Assembly: GCA_039720395.1 (NCBI GenBank)
Contig: JBBPBK010000072.1
Location: 1 to 64,000, forward strand
Length of the DNA stretch: 64,000 nucleotides
Direction of reading: 5' to 3'
DNA from: Liquidambar formosana
Lineage: Eukaryota > Streptophyta > Magnoliopsida > Saxifragales > Altingiaceae
Made by a program: the position numbers and the translations under genes. Below, one piece after another: positions 24,351 to 37,237 of this stretch (the first letter of the stretch is position 1; each line of letters starts with the position of its first letter). The notes below the pieces were generated by a model. That model was not told where the DNA came from. It saw only the letters and a program-made list of their open reading frames with translations, and ran no database searches.

Positions 24351-27300
24351 TTTTTTTTTTTTTTTTTTTTTTTTGATCGACAACAAGAAGAAAAAATTTT
24401 ATTAAAAAAGTAATGCTAAGAAGAGTACAAGAGGAGGACAAGATGTCCACCGAAGATTAAACAGCCAACAAAAAAACACACAAAAATAGAAGAAAACAGA
24501 AACAACACTTAAGAACAAACCGCCCTCCAGTCAGCCTTCAATAGGAACAAAGGAATGTCTCGAAATTCCTTAGCGGAATGAGCCCAAAAAGCACCCAAAA
24601 AATGCACTCTATCCCATAAAAATGACAAGGAAGATTCCTTATCTTCAAAGATCCTTGCATTTCTTTCAATCCAAATAACCCAAAACAGCGCCAAAAAAGC
24701 ACACCTCCATAGAATTGCAGCCTTTCTATTCCTCCCAAAACCCCAAAAATCAATCTCAAAAACCTCCCTAACACCAACCGGCTCCACCCAAAGCTCCTCC
24801 CCACAAGAAAACAACTTATTCCATAACCAACGAGCCACAGAACAATGCAGAAAAAGGTGGTCTATGCTTTCTTCAGCTTGTTTGCACATCACACACCACT
24901 GAGGTCGCAAATAAACGGAAGGCCTCCTCTTTTGCAACAATTCATTGGTATTAATTCTCTTTAAAACAACTGTCCAAGTAAAAAACTTTACTTTGAGGGG
25001 CACACTCGCTTTCCAAACTACATCAGTAGGGATAAAAGAATGAATAGAATGATTCTCAATCAATTTATCAAAGTAAGATTTGCATGAAAAAACTCCGGAA
25101 GAATCACCTGTCCAAACTCTTCTATCAAGAATAAATGAACTCAAAGAAAATCCTTCCAATAAAACCAACAAAGATGCAAGCTCTAGACTCTCCCTATCAT
25201 TGAGGTTCCGAATGAAATTGAAAACCCACCCAAAAGAAAGAGTGTCTGAAGAAGCCATGGTAGAAATGGAAACATTATGAGATAAGGAGAGACGATACAG
25301 ACGAGGAAACAATGTATAGAAAGGGGAATTACCCCTCCAATGATCTTCCCAAAAGCGCACCCTATCTCCTTTCCCCACCGACAAAGAAATAAAACTCAAA
25401 AAACCTTCCAAACCCTGTGCAATAAACTTCCAAGGGCATCTAGCCGAAATTCGAGAACTTGGTTGAGCATCCCATCCGTTAGCTAACACTCCATACTTAC
25501 TTTTAATAACTGCATGCCATAAAGACTCACTCTCAAGGGGAAACCTCCAAAGCCATTTACTAGTTAAAGCAATATTCCTTTTCACAATATTTCCTATAGC
25601 CAAACCTCCTTGATACTTGGATCTAGACACCACTTCCCACTTAACCAAATGATCTCTCTTACCCTCCCCATTCCCTTCCCACAAAAAATCCCTCATCAAC
25701 TTTTCTAAACAACCTGCCACCTTAACAGGAACCCTAAAAAGAGACAAAAAATAGGTAGGGATACTAGATAAGACTGACTGAATTAAAACTAACCTACCTC
25801 CCTTAGAGATTAAAGCTTTTTTCCACCCATCCAATCTTTTCCTAACTCTACCCACAACCGGACTCCAAAAAGACTCCGAATAAGGATTCCCTCCCAATGG
25901 TAGGCCCAAATAGCTTAAAGGCCATTCTCCAACAGAACAACCAATCCTCTCTGCTAAACTCTGAACTTTAGCACCCTCACAATTGATCCCAACTATGGCA
26001 CACTTACCCAAATTTACTTTAAGCCCCGAAACCAACTCAAAAGTTTGCAAAATAACCTGAAAATTTAAAAATTTGGACTCATCTCCTGAAGAAAAAAACA
26101 AAGTATCATCCGCAAATTGCAAATGAGAAATCTCTACCCTATCTCTCCCAACCACGAAACCTTCTATCAAACCAACTTGCTTAGCTCTATCTACGAGTCT
26201 TCCCAACACATCTGCTACCATGGTAAACAAAAAAGGAGATAAGGGATCTCCTTGTCTCAAACCCCTAGATGCTTTAAAAGTATTCCCTGGCTTCCCGTTA
26301 ACAATCACCGAATAATTAACAGAAGACAAACACCCAAAAATCCACTTTCTCCATCTCTCACCAAAACCCTTTTTTAGTAAAACAAAATCCAAGAAATCCC
26401 AATCCACATGGTCATAAGCCTTCTCAAAATCTATTTTGAATAACAATCCTTCCCTCTTCTTAACCCTATACTCCTCCACTACTTCATTAGCAATCAAAGC
26501 CAAATCCAAAATCTGACGCCCCTCTACAAACGCACATTGATTTCCTGCAATAGTTTCGGACATCACTTCTCTCAATCTATTGGACAGAACCTTTGCCAAA
26601 ATTTTATACAAAGATGTAACTAAACTGATTGGCCTAAAGTCCTTAATCTTAATAAACTCACTTTTCTTAGGGATTAAACAAATAAATGTAGCATTAGTAC
26701 ACCCATTAACAACTCCACTCTCAAAAAATTCAAAGAACACCTTCAAAAGATCACTCTTAACTACATCCCAACATTCTTGAAACACTGCCATTGTATACCC
26801 ATCAGGGCCTGGGGCCTTATCTCTACAACAATCAAAAATAGCCTCCTATATTTCTTGAAGCTCAAAAGGTCTCTCCAAACTCTCCGCTCTACCACCACCA
26901 ATAGGAGACCAAAATAAACCTTCTAACCCTGGTCTCTCACCATTTCCCACACTATACAGGGAAGAAAAATATCTAAAAATCTCATCAATAATCTCTACTT
27001 CATTGTCCAACACTAAACCCCCATCCAATTCCAACTTATTAATCAACTTCCTTTTCCTACTACCACTTGCCACCCTATGAAAAAATTTAGTATTATTATC
27101 TCCTTCTCTCAACCATTTAACTCTTGCCTTTTGGGCCCATGACATTTCCTCTTTAAAGATGACCTCCTCTAACTTCTCCCTTAACTCCTTTCTTTCCAAC
27201 CTTTGAGCATCATTAATAATACCCCCCTCTTCTAAATGATCCAATTCCTCAATTTTCTTAGATATAGAATCCTTTGCCGCCCTAATATCTCCAAACACCT

Positions 27301-27827
27301 CTTTATTCCACACTTTAATATGTTGCTTAATTACCTTCAATCTTCTCATGAACTTAAAACCTTCCCACCCAACCACCTCACAATTCTTCCACCACTCCTC
27401 AAAACACTTCCTAAATAAATGATGTTCTAGCCACATATTTTCAAATCTAAAAGGAGAAGGACCCCAAGAAAACAATTCACAATCCAACATAATTGGCCAA
27501 TGGTCCGAAATTACCCTTGGTAAAGCAACCTCCCTCACATGCGGAAACACCTCTTCCCAATCCAATGAGAATAAAAATCTATCTATCCTACTACTCACTA
27601 AATTTTCCTGTTGGTTGGACCATGTAAACTTGGCATTGATCAAAGGAATATCCCTTAATATACATTCATTGATAAAATGATTAAAATCCCTCATACTTCT
27701 AGTAAACCTACCACCACTAGACTTCTCAATCATAGACCTAACAACATTAAAATCCCCCCCCCAATACCCATCTCGGACTGCACAAACCAAAGAGACTAAA
27801 AAGTTCAACCAAAGAGACTAACAAGTT
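24351..27827 (-). mobile_element. L1-type LINE, 5'-truncated, with 20-bp target duplication
   Basis: The minus strand shows ORF2 sequence, a short 3' UTR and a poly(A) tail (poly(T) at 24351-24374). The target duplication ATTTGAAGAAAAAATAACTT is exact at 24331-24350 and 27828-27847. The 5' end is cut inside the endonuclease domain and ORF1 is missing, as is usual for LINE copies. The insertion lies in an intron of the GH1 fragment. At the 5' junction a phrase CAACCAAAGAGACTAA occurs twice in a row (about 27785-27823). Confidence 0.93.
24509..27808 (-). pseudogene. LINE ORF2: endonuclease (partial), reverse transcriptase, zf-RVT
   Basis: Two reading frames in the same phase, 320 and 760 codons, are separated only by one TAG (26846-26848) and 18 further codons (containing DKAPGPDGYT), so a single nonsense codon breaks an otherwise open 1.1-kb-codon frame. 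The first part has the end of an Exo_endo_phos domain (WGGDFNVVR, later SDHWPI with the catalytic His). The second part has the RT: KIDFEKAYD around residue 121, GLRQGDPLSP at about 177-186 and the catalytic FADD at 226-229. A C-terminal zf-RVT segment follows (PLKVKFFTW and later WCVMCKQAEESIDHLFLHC). ORF2 nicks the target and copies the LINE RNA into DNA. The N-terminal endonuclease residues are missing because of 5' truncation. Confidence 0.93.
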
Positions 27828-28245
27828 ATTTGAAGAAAAAATAACTTGTTGGAAGGGAATAACAAAATTTCTCTATGTATCATGAAATGACAGAAATTTT
27901 TTTTACAAGGTACTCAGATAAACGAGAAGATACGATACTTGTGGCTGCTATACAGGATAATGCTAGAATTCAACATATTCTTAGCCATCTCTATGCAGTT
28001 TTAGAAGCCATTAAGTAAGTTGTAACTGTTTGATTTTGATAATCCTTTTCTTGCCATTTTTAAGGCCAGACTAATTAAATAAAGGGGCTTACATAATTAA
28101 TGTATACATAATATTGTGGTGAAGAAAGGGAGCAAATGTGAGCAGGTACCTTATATAGTCTCTGATGGACTGCCTAGAAACTGGATTTGGCTACCAAATC
28201 CGCTTTGGACTTAACTACATCGATTATCTCAACAATTTAGAAGGT

Positions 28246-29240
28246 ATTCCATTCCTAGAAACAATAATGGTATTCACATGTATATCAGAAATTTTAGATT
28301 TCTGAAAAAGGAATCAATATGCACTACTGTTATTAGCATAACCAATGAATACACAATCAAAGGTTTTTGGTCCTATTTTAACCCTTTTATGAATAAGAAC
28401 CACCACTTTAGTCAAAGACCCCCACACTTTCGTGAATTTATAGGGTGTTTTATTTGTTTTCTTGCGATGTATTTTATTGAGTACATAATTAGCACAAAGC
28501 ATTGCTTCCCCCCACAAGTTTTGAGATAAACCCTAACTTATCAACATAACATTCATCATATCATTCAAGGTTCTATTTTTGCGTTTGACAATTCCATTTT
28601 ATTGTGTTGAAGGTGCTATAGTTTGGTGTATAATACCATGGTTTGAACAAAATTCACCAAAAGGATCAGATTCATATTCACTACCTCTATCATTTCTTAG
28701 AATATTAATCTTTTTGCTAAGTTGATTCTCAACCTCATTTTTTGTAATATATAAATATTTCCAAGACCTTATCCTTGCTCCTTAGCAAGCACACATAACA
28801 ATATCTTGTGCAATTACCAATAAATGTAATAAAATACTTTTTGCCTCCTCTAGTTTGAATAAATTTCAAGCCTCAAAGATCCATATAAATTAATTTTAGA
28901 GGTTCAGCATTTCTTTCAATGGAATGAAATGGTGTCCTAATTAATTTTCATTTCACACATACTTCACATTTATAATTAAGATCAATATTAAACCTAGGAA
29001 ATATTCCAAGTTCATTAATCTACGCAAATAACCATAATTAACATGTCTTAGCCTACCATGCCATACATTTGACAACTCAACAATATAAGCAGAATGTGTT
29101 TTTATTAATCTTAGAAACAATAATCATTACATTCATCTAGAGAGCCCATCACTCATGTTTCTTTGCCCACATGCATCCCACCCTTAGTAACAATCATTTC
29201 CATATTATGCTCTTTTTCAGTTAAACACCATTGTCACCTA
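28246..29240 (-). pseudogene. Copia pol fragment (integrase and following segment)
   Basis: Minus-strand translation gives ANYVLNKIHRKKTNKTPYKF and KTFDCVFIGYANNSSAY (28517-28314), the region after the Copia integrase core. Further right come pieces such as ILRNDRGSEYESDPFGEFC and NGIIHQTIAPST-type text (about 28590-28720), the DE part of the integrase. Upstream parts are more decayed to about 29240. No LTR is visible on either side. The left edge abuts the last GH1 exon. Confidence 0.78.
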
Positions 29241-30173
29241 ATTTTCGTGTTTCTCTTTCTGCCCCTATTTTTGTGAAATCATATTAGCGATAAATCTCCT
29301 GATTGGAACCCATCAAAATATCAGATGGTGAATAATCTCATTTAAGTTATGCCCTTTAATTATGTAAATCCCAATGGAGAAGAGAAAATCGATAAGGCTA
29401 TTTTTTGACACAGGAAATGTTGGTGAAAAAACTAAGCCAAAAATACAACCGTATCGCTTTAAAATTAAAAGAGGTGAGTCCTCCACTGTCCAGCAACTAA
29501 AACAATGCCTACTACGAAATTCAGGGTTCCAGTTTCTCTTCTTTTCCTAAATTTCCCCAGCAACCAGAGGGGAAAATAACGATTTCCTCCCCTTTTCACT
29601 CAAGCTTAGCTTGCTCTTACAAAAGTACCACACAGTGGCTACCGAGTCCCAGAGCCACCCCCATCAGGTGTCCCGTGAAAGGGCTTATCTATGACCTTGT
29701 GAACACTGCCCATAAATTCCACTGTAAGCATTTTTTTTTTTTCTTTTTTGGTTTAAATTGGAGGGGATTCTACCTTGACTCTACCCACACCCATTGCCAC
29801 CTGAGTACCACTATAAACATATACTACATATAAAAGCTAAAACAAAAGCTTGAACTTCAAATAGAGAAAAAAATCCTGCTCTATCAAAATATAACAATTA
29901 AGCCATGTGCTTGAAGAAAGCCTGCAAAAAGCAAAATTGTAAACTATCAATGAGGTGGAAAAGGGCAAGACACTACAATATAAAACATGCTCGGAACTTG
30001 TTCCTGACTGAACAAGGTTTTGATCACATGTCCACGGTTTTGTCCTTTGGGAGCAAAATTACAAGAGGGTACTTACTATCTCTTTGATCTTTGAACAATA
30101 TGGAGCCGAACAAAATAAGCAGGTCTAATTCTCAGTCATTTACCATCTCCTGCCAATATCAGGCCTAGGTGTT
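29241..30173. other. No gene seen; 3' flank of the CSN3-like gene
   Basis: AT-rich sequence with no recognisable domain. It would include the 3' UTR of the minus-strand gene to the right. The 60-codon ORF at 29905 has no family features. Confidence 0.4.
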
Positions 30174-30629
30174 TCAAATGTTGAATTTCTGAGGAACAGT
30201 ATCAAAGTCATCAAAGTCAAATTGCTGTCGCTCTCTGCCAACCTGAACATAGATAGATTTTATTTGATTAGCAATCAAAGGGTCTTAACAATTAGACATA
30301 ATCTGTTGGGGACAGAAATAGAAGCTCACCTTCGCCAGGTATAGAGCATCAGATGAGATGTGTTCATCAATGGCAGTCAGCTTCTTTGATAGGCCCATTA
30401 TCCTGGAACAGTGAAACAAAAAAAACAGAATATTAATGCTTTCACTCGTGGTCTAAATAACAGTTGTGGTAATGCATTCTGATGACAAATAAAGTAGATA
30501 TATAAAAACAACAAGTCTCTGTGTAAATCATTCAATAAAATTTCCTCGAGTTTTGTTCTTTTAAACAGTACAAGAAAAATGAAGTCCTTGTGGAAGATAT
30601 CATGAATTCCTTTCTCTCCTCCACAACAC

Positions 30630-30630
<1 letters not shown>

Positions 30631-30679
<49 letters not shown>
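30631..30679. repeat. (C)49 homopolymer in a CSN3 intron
   Basis: Forty-nine consecutive C, followed by a short spacer and a T run. The proline-rich and glycine-rich ORFs over it are artefacts of this tract. Confidence 0.95.
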
Positions 30680-30681
<2 letters not shown>

Positions 30682-32136
30682 CACCATTTTTTTTTTTTGG
30701 GTGTGGATAATATTCAATATCATTGTATTTTCAAACACATACCTCTGGATTGATGAATCAATATGCTCAATCATTTCACAGGATTTATACTGTTCAGGAT
30801 CCTCTAGGAATCTAACCATTCCATCCTTCTGGTTGATTGTTGCGAATATCTCACCATCCTGGATCTAAAACATGATAGTTAATATAAATTAGTTTTAGGA
30901 TTCAAAACATGCATCTAGAGTGAAATATTAATTATACAAGAGTGGCACTCTCTACCTACCATTTGAAGCACATGCATTTCTGCCTCCTTGGGACTATTCA
31001 GTTGCACTGTATTGGCAATATCTTGAAGGGAGAGAGCCAAGTATGTCTGAGTCAATCTCTGAATATTTCACTTATACATGGATGATACAACCTGCTTCAC
31101 CAATCCAAGATTGGTATCCTGAAAGGGGGTAAAATCCAAAGCTGTTTAGACGGTGAATTGATTCCGAGTGACTACATCATAATAGCCAAATCAAAATGCT
31201 CCCAAATTGTCTTAGCACAGAGTGAGGCTTCCATCTCAAATACTAGTAGATAAATAATGATATGACGTAGATGCTAGAATACTCACGATTTCAAACCTCT
31301 CCCTGTTTGCCAGGACACATGCCTCTAGTTCTGAAATTTTTCCGGTGCTATAACTATTTGCCAACTCAATGTAGGCCTGCTCAAAAGGAAAAATTAATAA
31401 ATAAATAAACCACGATTACATTTAACTTACCCAATACATCACACAGCTCCAGATAAACACACCACAAGGAGTTGGCAAATTTATGTTTCAAAAGAATATT
31501 ATTCAACAAAGAACACATGGGAAATACATATTAATGAGAGAACTAGCATTACTGGTTCTTTTTGCTTATACAATACTCTGGCACATAAAGACATGAGAGG
31601 CAGAGAATACGAGTTCTGCTGTCCATAAGATGGGTGTGATTCCAAAAACAACATTTAGCAAACAGTGACTCAAGAAGAGTGACTTTTGCTGGTGAACCAA
31701 AGTAGTGACCAGACATTGGAGTACTGAGATATGGACACATGGGTTTTATATCTACAATGTAGATATGACAAAGGGGAAACTTAATATATATATATATATA
31801 ATAGTACAACTCCAGCATATATAATTACATGATATTTTCAGACATGTACATACACGAATGGTACATAGAACCAAACTGCAACAAGTTGTTGCCAATTTTA
31901 ATCAAAGCCCTATGATTGAACAATAGGCGAAAGAGTTTTATATAGGTACTGACCGCTATCCATGCCTAGTCAATCTTTGTTTGGGAATAAAAATGTGCCT
32001 GTCAAATATAACACAATGGCCAAGACAACGAACAAATAAGGAATGACATTGAAAGATAGAACTCTATGTAATGACAATCTAGCGAGAACCTATTCCCATA
32101 CAAAATTCAAATTTGATTCCTCCACAACTATATGTG

Positions 32137-32312
32137 AAGCTAGACACTTGATTGGAGAGTCCTAGGATGCAGAGCATTTACACTCAAAGGGGACCTTTAA
32201 GGGTTTACTACATCACCCTGTACGGCAAGCTAGAAACTTGATTAGAGAGTCCTATGATGCAGAGCATGTGCACATAAAGGGAAACATCAGGCTTTACAAC
32301 ATCACCCTAAGA
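32137..32312. repeat. Two-copy direct repeat, ~86 bp, in a CSN3 intron
   Basis: AGCTAGACACTTGATTGGAG and the following text recur about 86 bp later as AGCTAGAAACTTGATTAGAG, both ending in ACATCACCCT. Confidence 0.8.
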
Positions 32313-34185
32313 TATTTTCTCTTTTGAGAATAATAAAAATATGAGTCCTATGCAATCTAGCCGCATCTCCAATAATAGCTTACTGTGAGTCAATCATTTT
32401 TTATTTTTTTTTAGCAACAACAGAAACCAAACTTTCAAGCAAGATTGCTAAAATTCAAATTTAAAACATGTTATTTCTAATTGAAATAGTTCATGATTGA
32501 TCTCTGTTTGGTAAGAGTAGTGCAAGAAGAAGTGGATAACATGTTTCATATTCTCTGTTGTAGGACCCATAAAAGCAAGGTAGAATTGCAAAACCAATAA
32601 TCATGCTAGGCTGAATGATTTTTTTAATTTAACTAATCTGATTCTCACATCAAGGACAATAAGAATAACATTAGTTCAGAAAAGTACACAAATGTTTGAA
32701 ATCAGAGAGATCATGCTCCCATAAAATTTAAAAAGACAGGATCCCGTAATGCCTAATTATATCTCATCCCATTTGAACAATTAGTGCAACAAAACAAACA
32801 CACCTAACCACCAAATATTAAAACAAAGAGTCCCCTTATTGAAAGAAACACTTCACCAGTTTTCAGTAGTACCTGACAGTAGTTCTTGAGATTCCTTTGT
32901 GCTACTGAAGAAGTGTACTTTGGTAAAGAGGTAGAGAACTGCCACCAGAAGTATAACAAATAATCTGTTTAGTCTCAAACAGAATGATGGTGTAAAGAAT
33001 AAAGATAAACTTGCCAAGCCAGAACTGTTCAGGGCTTCAGGCTTAGCTCAAAAGAATATTGAACTTCACTATAAGGTTGAGCTAGGTCATTTATCTCATC
33101 AACAATCTCAAATGGGCCTCTATCAAGAGGATCTCGAGCCAAGTTTGAGTTGCTAGGCTTGTCTTCTAGTCTTAGAGTTCACATGCCAGCCAAGCGAAGT
33201 AACATGGAGCTCGTAGAAGACAAACCTTGGCTAGTTCATCTCAAGAAACGTCTTGAACAAATATCTAAATAAACTGATCTCAAGTAGCTCAATTTGGCAT
33301 AGTCATATAATTATATCAAAACAAGATAATCTCTCCCCCCCAAAACCCACCCTCCACCTAGAGAGACAAGACCCATACAAATCCTTCTCAGTAGGTAAAC
33401 ACACTTTGCTTTTTCTAGCCAAATCTTTGCAACTGTCAATTCATTTGAACATTTCTTTTAACCTTCACCATGCCACTACTTGAAATGAATGTAGAATAGA
33501 AGGTCTGAAAGAAGAGCAAACCATACATGTCCATGGTGAATGAGTGAGACCAATATGTTTTGTATGCTTCAACAGCTATAGTATTTATAATAGACATTGG
33601 AGCAGTTACAACCTGGAAAGCCATAAGCAACAATGATGGTCAAATAAGTCACGCATTCGTAGAATTAGAGGATGATCAAATAATATACGTAAGCAAGCAG
33701 TGAATAGCTGACACACATTATGTAGAAGCTCCAATGCTTTGCGGAAACGCTTTTGTCCAATGCATATCATCCCCCTATCATGATGCCAAATGTCAAATGC
33801 TATCAGGGAAAATCCTTACTGAAACATAACAATCCATGCTGAAGGTCGTCTAGTTGAAAGTTAATGAATTCAAACATTATTAACAAATTGATACACCTAA
33901 ATTTCATCAAGATAATAAAATAAATAAATCCATATTATCTATCACTACAAACAGTAAAAGTTCTTTGAAGATTTGATACATGAAATACTCTTTGAATGAA
34001 AACATATTATGAAACTGTTGCCCAAAATTTCATCATGGTAATTATATTCACTACTAAATTCTAATTATCTCCACAGCACTATTAAATGGTTTACTTGTGC
34101 ATAATACCTTACAATCATAAGCAGAGTAAAATTTAAATCAACTCATGCCAATAATCTAACATTTGCAAATTAACTTGACAAGAAT

Positions 34186-34379
34186 TGGGTAGCTCAGCTG
34201 GTAAGGGCGAACTTGTGAATGTGTGGTTGGATGCATGGTCATGGATTCGATTCCCCGCTAGGACAACCCAAGATTTAAGTGGGGGACCGTGGCGGTGGGT
34301 TGCTACGCTAGTCTCCCCAAGGGTTTAGGTTCCATGGGTGGGTCCAAAGGGCCCTGCAGTGGGATGATTCCCCCATTAT

Positions 34380-34385
<6 letters not shown>
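34186..34385 (+). mobile_element. tRNA-derived SINE in a CSN3 intron
   Basis: A polymerase III promoter is visible: A box TAGCTCAGCTGG (34190-34201) and B box GGATTCGATTCC (34243-34254). The tRNA-unrelated body follows, with CCCTGCAGTGGGATGATTCC, and ends before an (AT)n stretch. It is not a tRNA gene, because the acceptor and anticodon arms cannot be folded and the A-B spacing is long. Target duplications are not clear. Confidence 0.65.
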
Positions 34386-34411
<26 letters not shown>

Positions 34412-34412
34412 C
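34383..34412. repeat. (AT)n microsatellite after the SINE
   Basis: About 14 AT dinucleotides. To 35070 follows AT-rich sequence that starts ACTAGTTGGTGCACACGTGC and may be another unclassified transposable element; no gene is seen. Confidence 0.8.
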
Positions 34413-36521
34413 TAGTTGGTGCACACGTGCATTGCACGTGACTAATTTCCTGTGATTTTGATTAAAAAAAAATTTAGAAATTTAATTAAAAATTTTAATA
34501 TAGAATTATAATTTAATTTTTGGAATCATATTTGGACTCAATTATCCTAGCCCGTTTGATTTTCATGGACACTTTCATTATTTGGTAAGAGTATCATAGC
34601 TAAATTGCTAAATTGAGAATAAAGGATGAAAGGAGCAACGAATATCAATATATTGAGAACAGAAGAAAGGACATCTTATAATTGTTTATACTCCATATTA
34701 TGGAGTATGAAGGGGAAGACGAAAGGAGGAATGAGTAGAGCAATGGTTCGGAGAAACATAATGTTTAGAGCAAACGTTTGGAGAAAGCATTAGGTTTTTT
34801 AGAATATATTAAAGTATGTGTTTTAGAATTATAGTTTCTATATTCCTATATATTTATATTTATTATATAGGAATTGTAATTTCTATTTCCTTTGAATTCC
34901 TATTTGTGTTTTATATATATTAAGGTATGTGTTTTAAAATTATAGTTTTCATATTAATATATTTCCTATATATGCAGAAGGGTGGGTAGTTGTGTATTTA
35001 AAAATTAAAATAAGGGTATATTAGTCAATCAAAAGTTTTTCTTACATTCATCTTTTTATAGGTAGTATAGATATATATTTATTAAGCATAGAAAAAAAAA
35101 CCTTTGGAAAGAGGTAGAAAGTGTCAAATGAAGGAGGACAGTTCCCAAGAAGCAACATCATTTCATTCTTTTTGAGAATTAGAAGTTTCAGGTGAAACAA
35201 GGAAAGCTACCACAAAGCTAAAGCAAACCATACATCTTAAAGTGTCAAATGAAACAAAATGGCTCCCAAGAAACTAAAGCATCTCTAACAACAAAAGGAA
35301 GAAGTGTCAAATCAAACCATGAGAAACACCTAGAAGCTAAACTAACTTACCCATAATAACAATAAAGAAAAAAGTCCCTTGGCTGATCAACCTAGAAAAT
35401 ATCATCCTCCAAAGTTCATAGACCCATTCTATAGCATTTTGCCAATAAGCAGAGAAGAAGAAAATCTGGATTCAAAGTAGTTAAATGTTCAGAGCTGGAC
35501 TGAAGAATTCGGACAGCTGTAAGCATTGGAGCTACACCCCGCATGGGAGCTTCAAGCAGCAAAACTTGGTCTTTGAACTTCTTAGAAATAGATATAACTA
35601 CAAACTCAAAAAAAACAAAAAAACAAAACAGCAAGTATAATGAAGGTAGTTTGATAATATTCATGCACATAAAATATGAATTAGATGAAAAATTAAAAAT
35701 GAATACATTTATCAGGTGCCAAACGAATCTGCTCCGCATTACAAGATAGATGGACACACTTCAAAAAATGAGAATCCTAAACAACTGAGTTATACCCAAA
35801 ACCCAGGGTTTTTTTTCAAGAAAAACAACCAAATTAAACAACAGGAAGCTAAACGAATGGATGATATAAAATGCATTATAATACACTATCATAAGTGAAG
35901 TAAGATTTATTTCTCTTATAATGCTCATTTGAAGATGTGTTCATCAGTAAAGATATTTTACATTTGAATGAATATGTCCTCTGGACCTTATGCTCCATTT
36001 GGATGCTGAGAAACAGTCAAGAACAAAAATACAGAGAAATTTCAAGTTGCAGTTTTCATAATTTAAAAATACAGGAAACTCAAATACTGTATAACCAACT
36101 GAGCCCAATATATTCATTAGGCTCACTTCATCAATATATAAATATATATAGTGCAGTTCACCCAGGCGCCTTCACCGTTGTAACTCCCCGTGCGAGATTT
36201 GATCCAGACCGTCCATTTGAGATCTATGGCCAACATTGAAAGCAACTTAATTTGCTTTATCCGCCAACTTACCAATCCGGTTTTAGGTAAAAAGCATGCC
36301 TCAACTCTGAATCTTGGGCAGGGTGCATTGGTACGTTAAGCTCTTCTTCTCTTTCAACCTTCCCTCTCTCTCTCTCTCTCTCTCTTCATTCTCTCTCTTC
36401 ATCTCAATGCACTCCCCCTCTCTCTTTCTTTGTCTGCATTGCCGGTGAGCTCCTCTCTCTCCATACACCGGTGTCTACAGCAAACCCATCTCCATGTAAG
36501 ATTGAATGGAATATATCATTG

Positions 36522-36525
<4 letters not shown>

Positions 36526-36578
<53 letters not shown>
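36526..36578. repeat. (CT)n microsatellite
   Basis: About 26 CT dinucleotides inside the TIR element. A shorter run lies at 36363-36385 and the matching GA run at 39009-39043. Confidence 0.95.
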
Positions 36579-36580
<2 letters not shown>

Positions 36581-37237
36581 GTTCATATTCATTGAAGAGC
36601 ACCTAAAAATGATGAACCAAAAGAGAGGAAATAAATCCCTCTAGCAGCTGATTATAAGTAATAAAGGCAAAAAGGATTCATGCTATCACGGCTTCCATCA
36701 GTGTAAAATTGAATGGAATATATCATTGCCTTTAATCATTGTGACAAGCTGCGTCAAAATTCTGAGGAAGCCTTGAATTGTAAATAAATTATCCATTAGC
36801 ATATTATGGACCTGGACTTCATAATTGCATCCAGAAAATTCTGGAGGTTAAAAAAATGTCACTAATAATTTCCAAATTATTTATGAAATATTTGAGCCAG
36901 ACTTTATAATTACATTCTGATCATGAAAATTTCCATTGCTTGTGATTTTCTTTTCATTAGCATATGGCTATACTATTTTCTTTTTTTAATCACAGGGTAT
37001 TCTCATCATAAAGCCTCCTAAGAAATTTCCATTGCTATAAAGGACCGTACTTTTACTCTTTGCAAGGGTCTGTGCTCTTTATATATGCACAATTTGTGTA
37101 AGCAGATAAACATCCACTCCATATTAACACTTGAGATGGTCATCGGCGGGGGAGAGGATGAGAGTAAGGGGGAGAGAGCACATTGAGATAGAGAGAATAA
37201 AGAGGGGTCGCCGGCGGGAGATGTCGTGGGTTTGTTG

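Larger units (their letters stand above)
24050..28245 (+). pseudogene. GH1 beta-glucosidase, 3' fragment, broken
   Basis: Family-1 glycosidases cleave beta-glucosides through a glutamate nucleophile in I/V-T-E-N-G. Four collinear exons remain. 24050-24081 (DGNGKLIGEL) is exactly 32 nt, the size of the small exon typical of plant GH1 genes. 24215-24311 reads VVYPQGLKEVLVYLK...YITENG, with the nucleophile Glu at 24305-24307. 27910-28014 reads YSDKREDTILVAAIQDNARI...LEAIK. About 28127-28245 reads GANVSRYLI, stop, SLMD, then GYQIRFGLNYIDYLNN. Splice sites GT/AG are visible at most borders. Lesions: the conserved Trp of the WSLMD motif is TAG (28156-28158), the phase between exons two and three is off by one, a few residues before VYP are lost, and the N-terminal two thirds with the acid/base Glu is absent. 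A LINE sits in the intron at 24312-27909. The family call is firm; the substrate cannot be told. Confidence 0.88.

Noticed and set aside
30532..30868. Proline-rich and glycine-rich ORFs
   Set aside because: They are translations of the (C)49 tract joined to a CSN3 exon.
34186..34260. tRNA gene
   Set aside because: A and B boxes are present but no cloverleaf can be folded; the body continues as a SINE.
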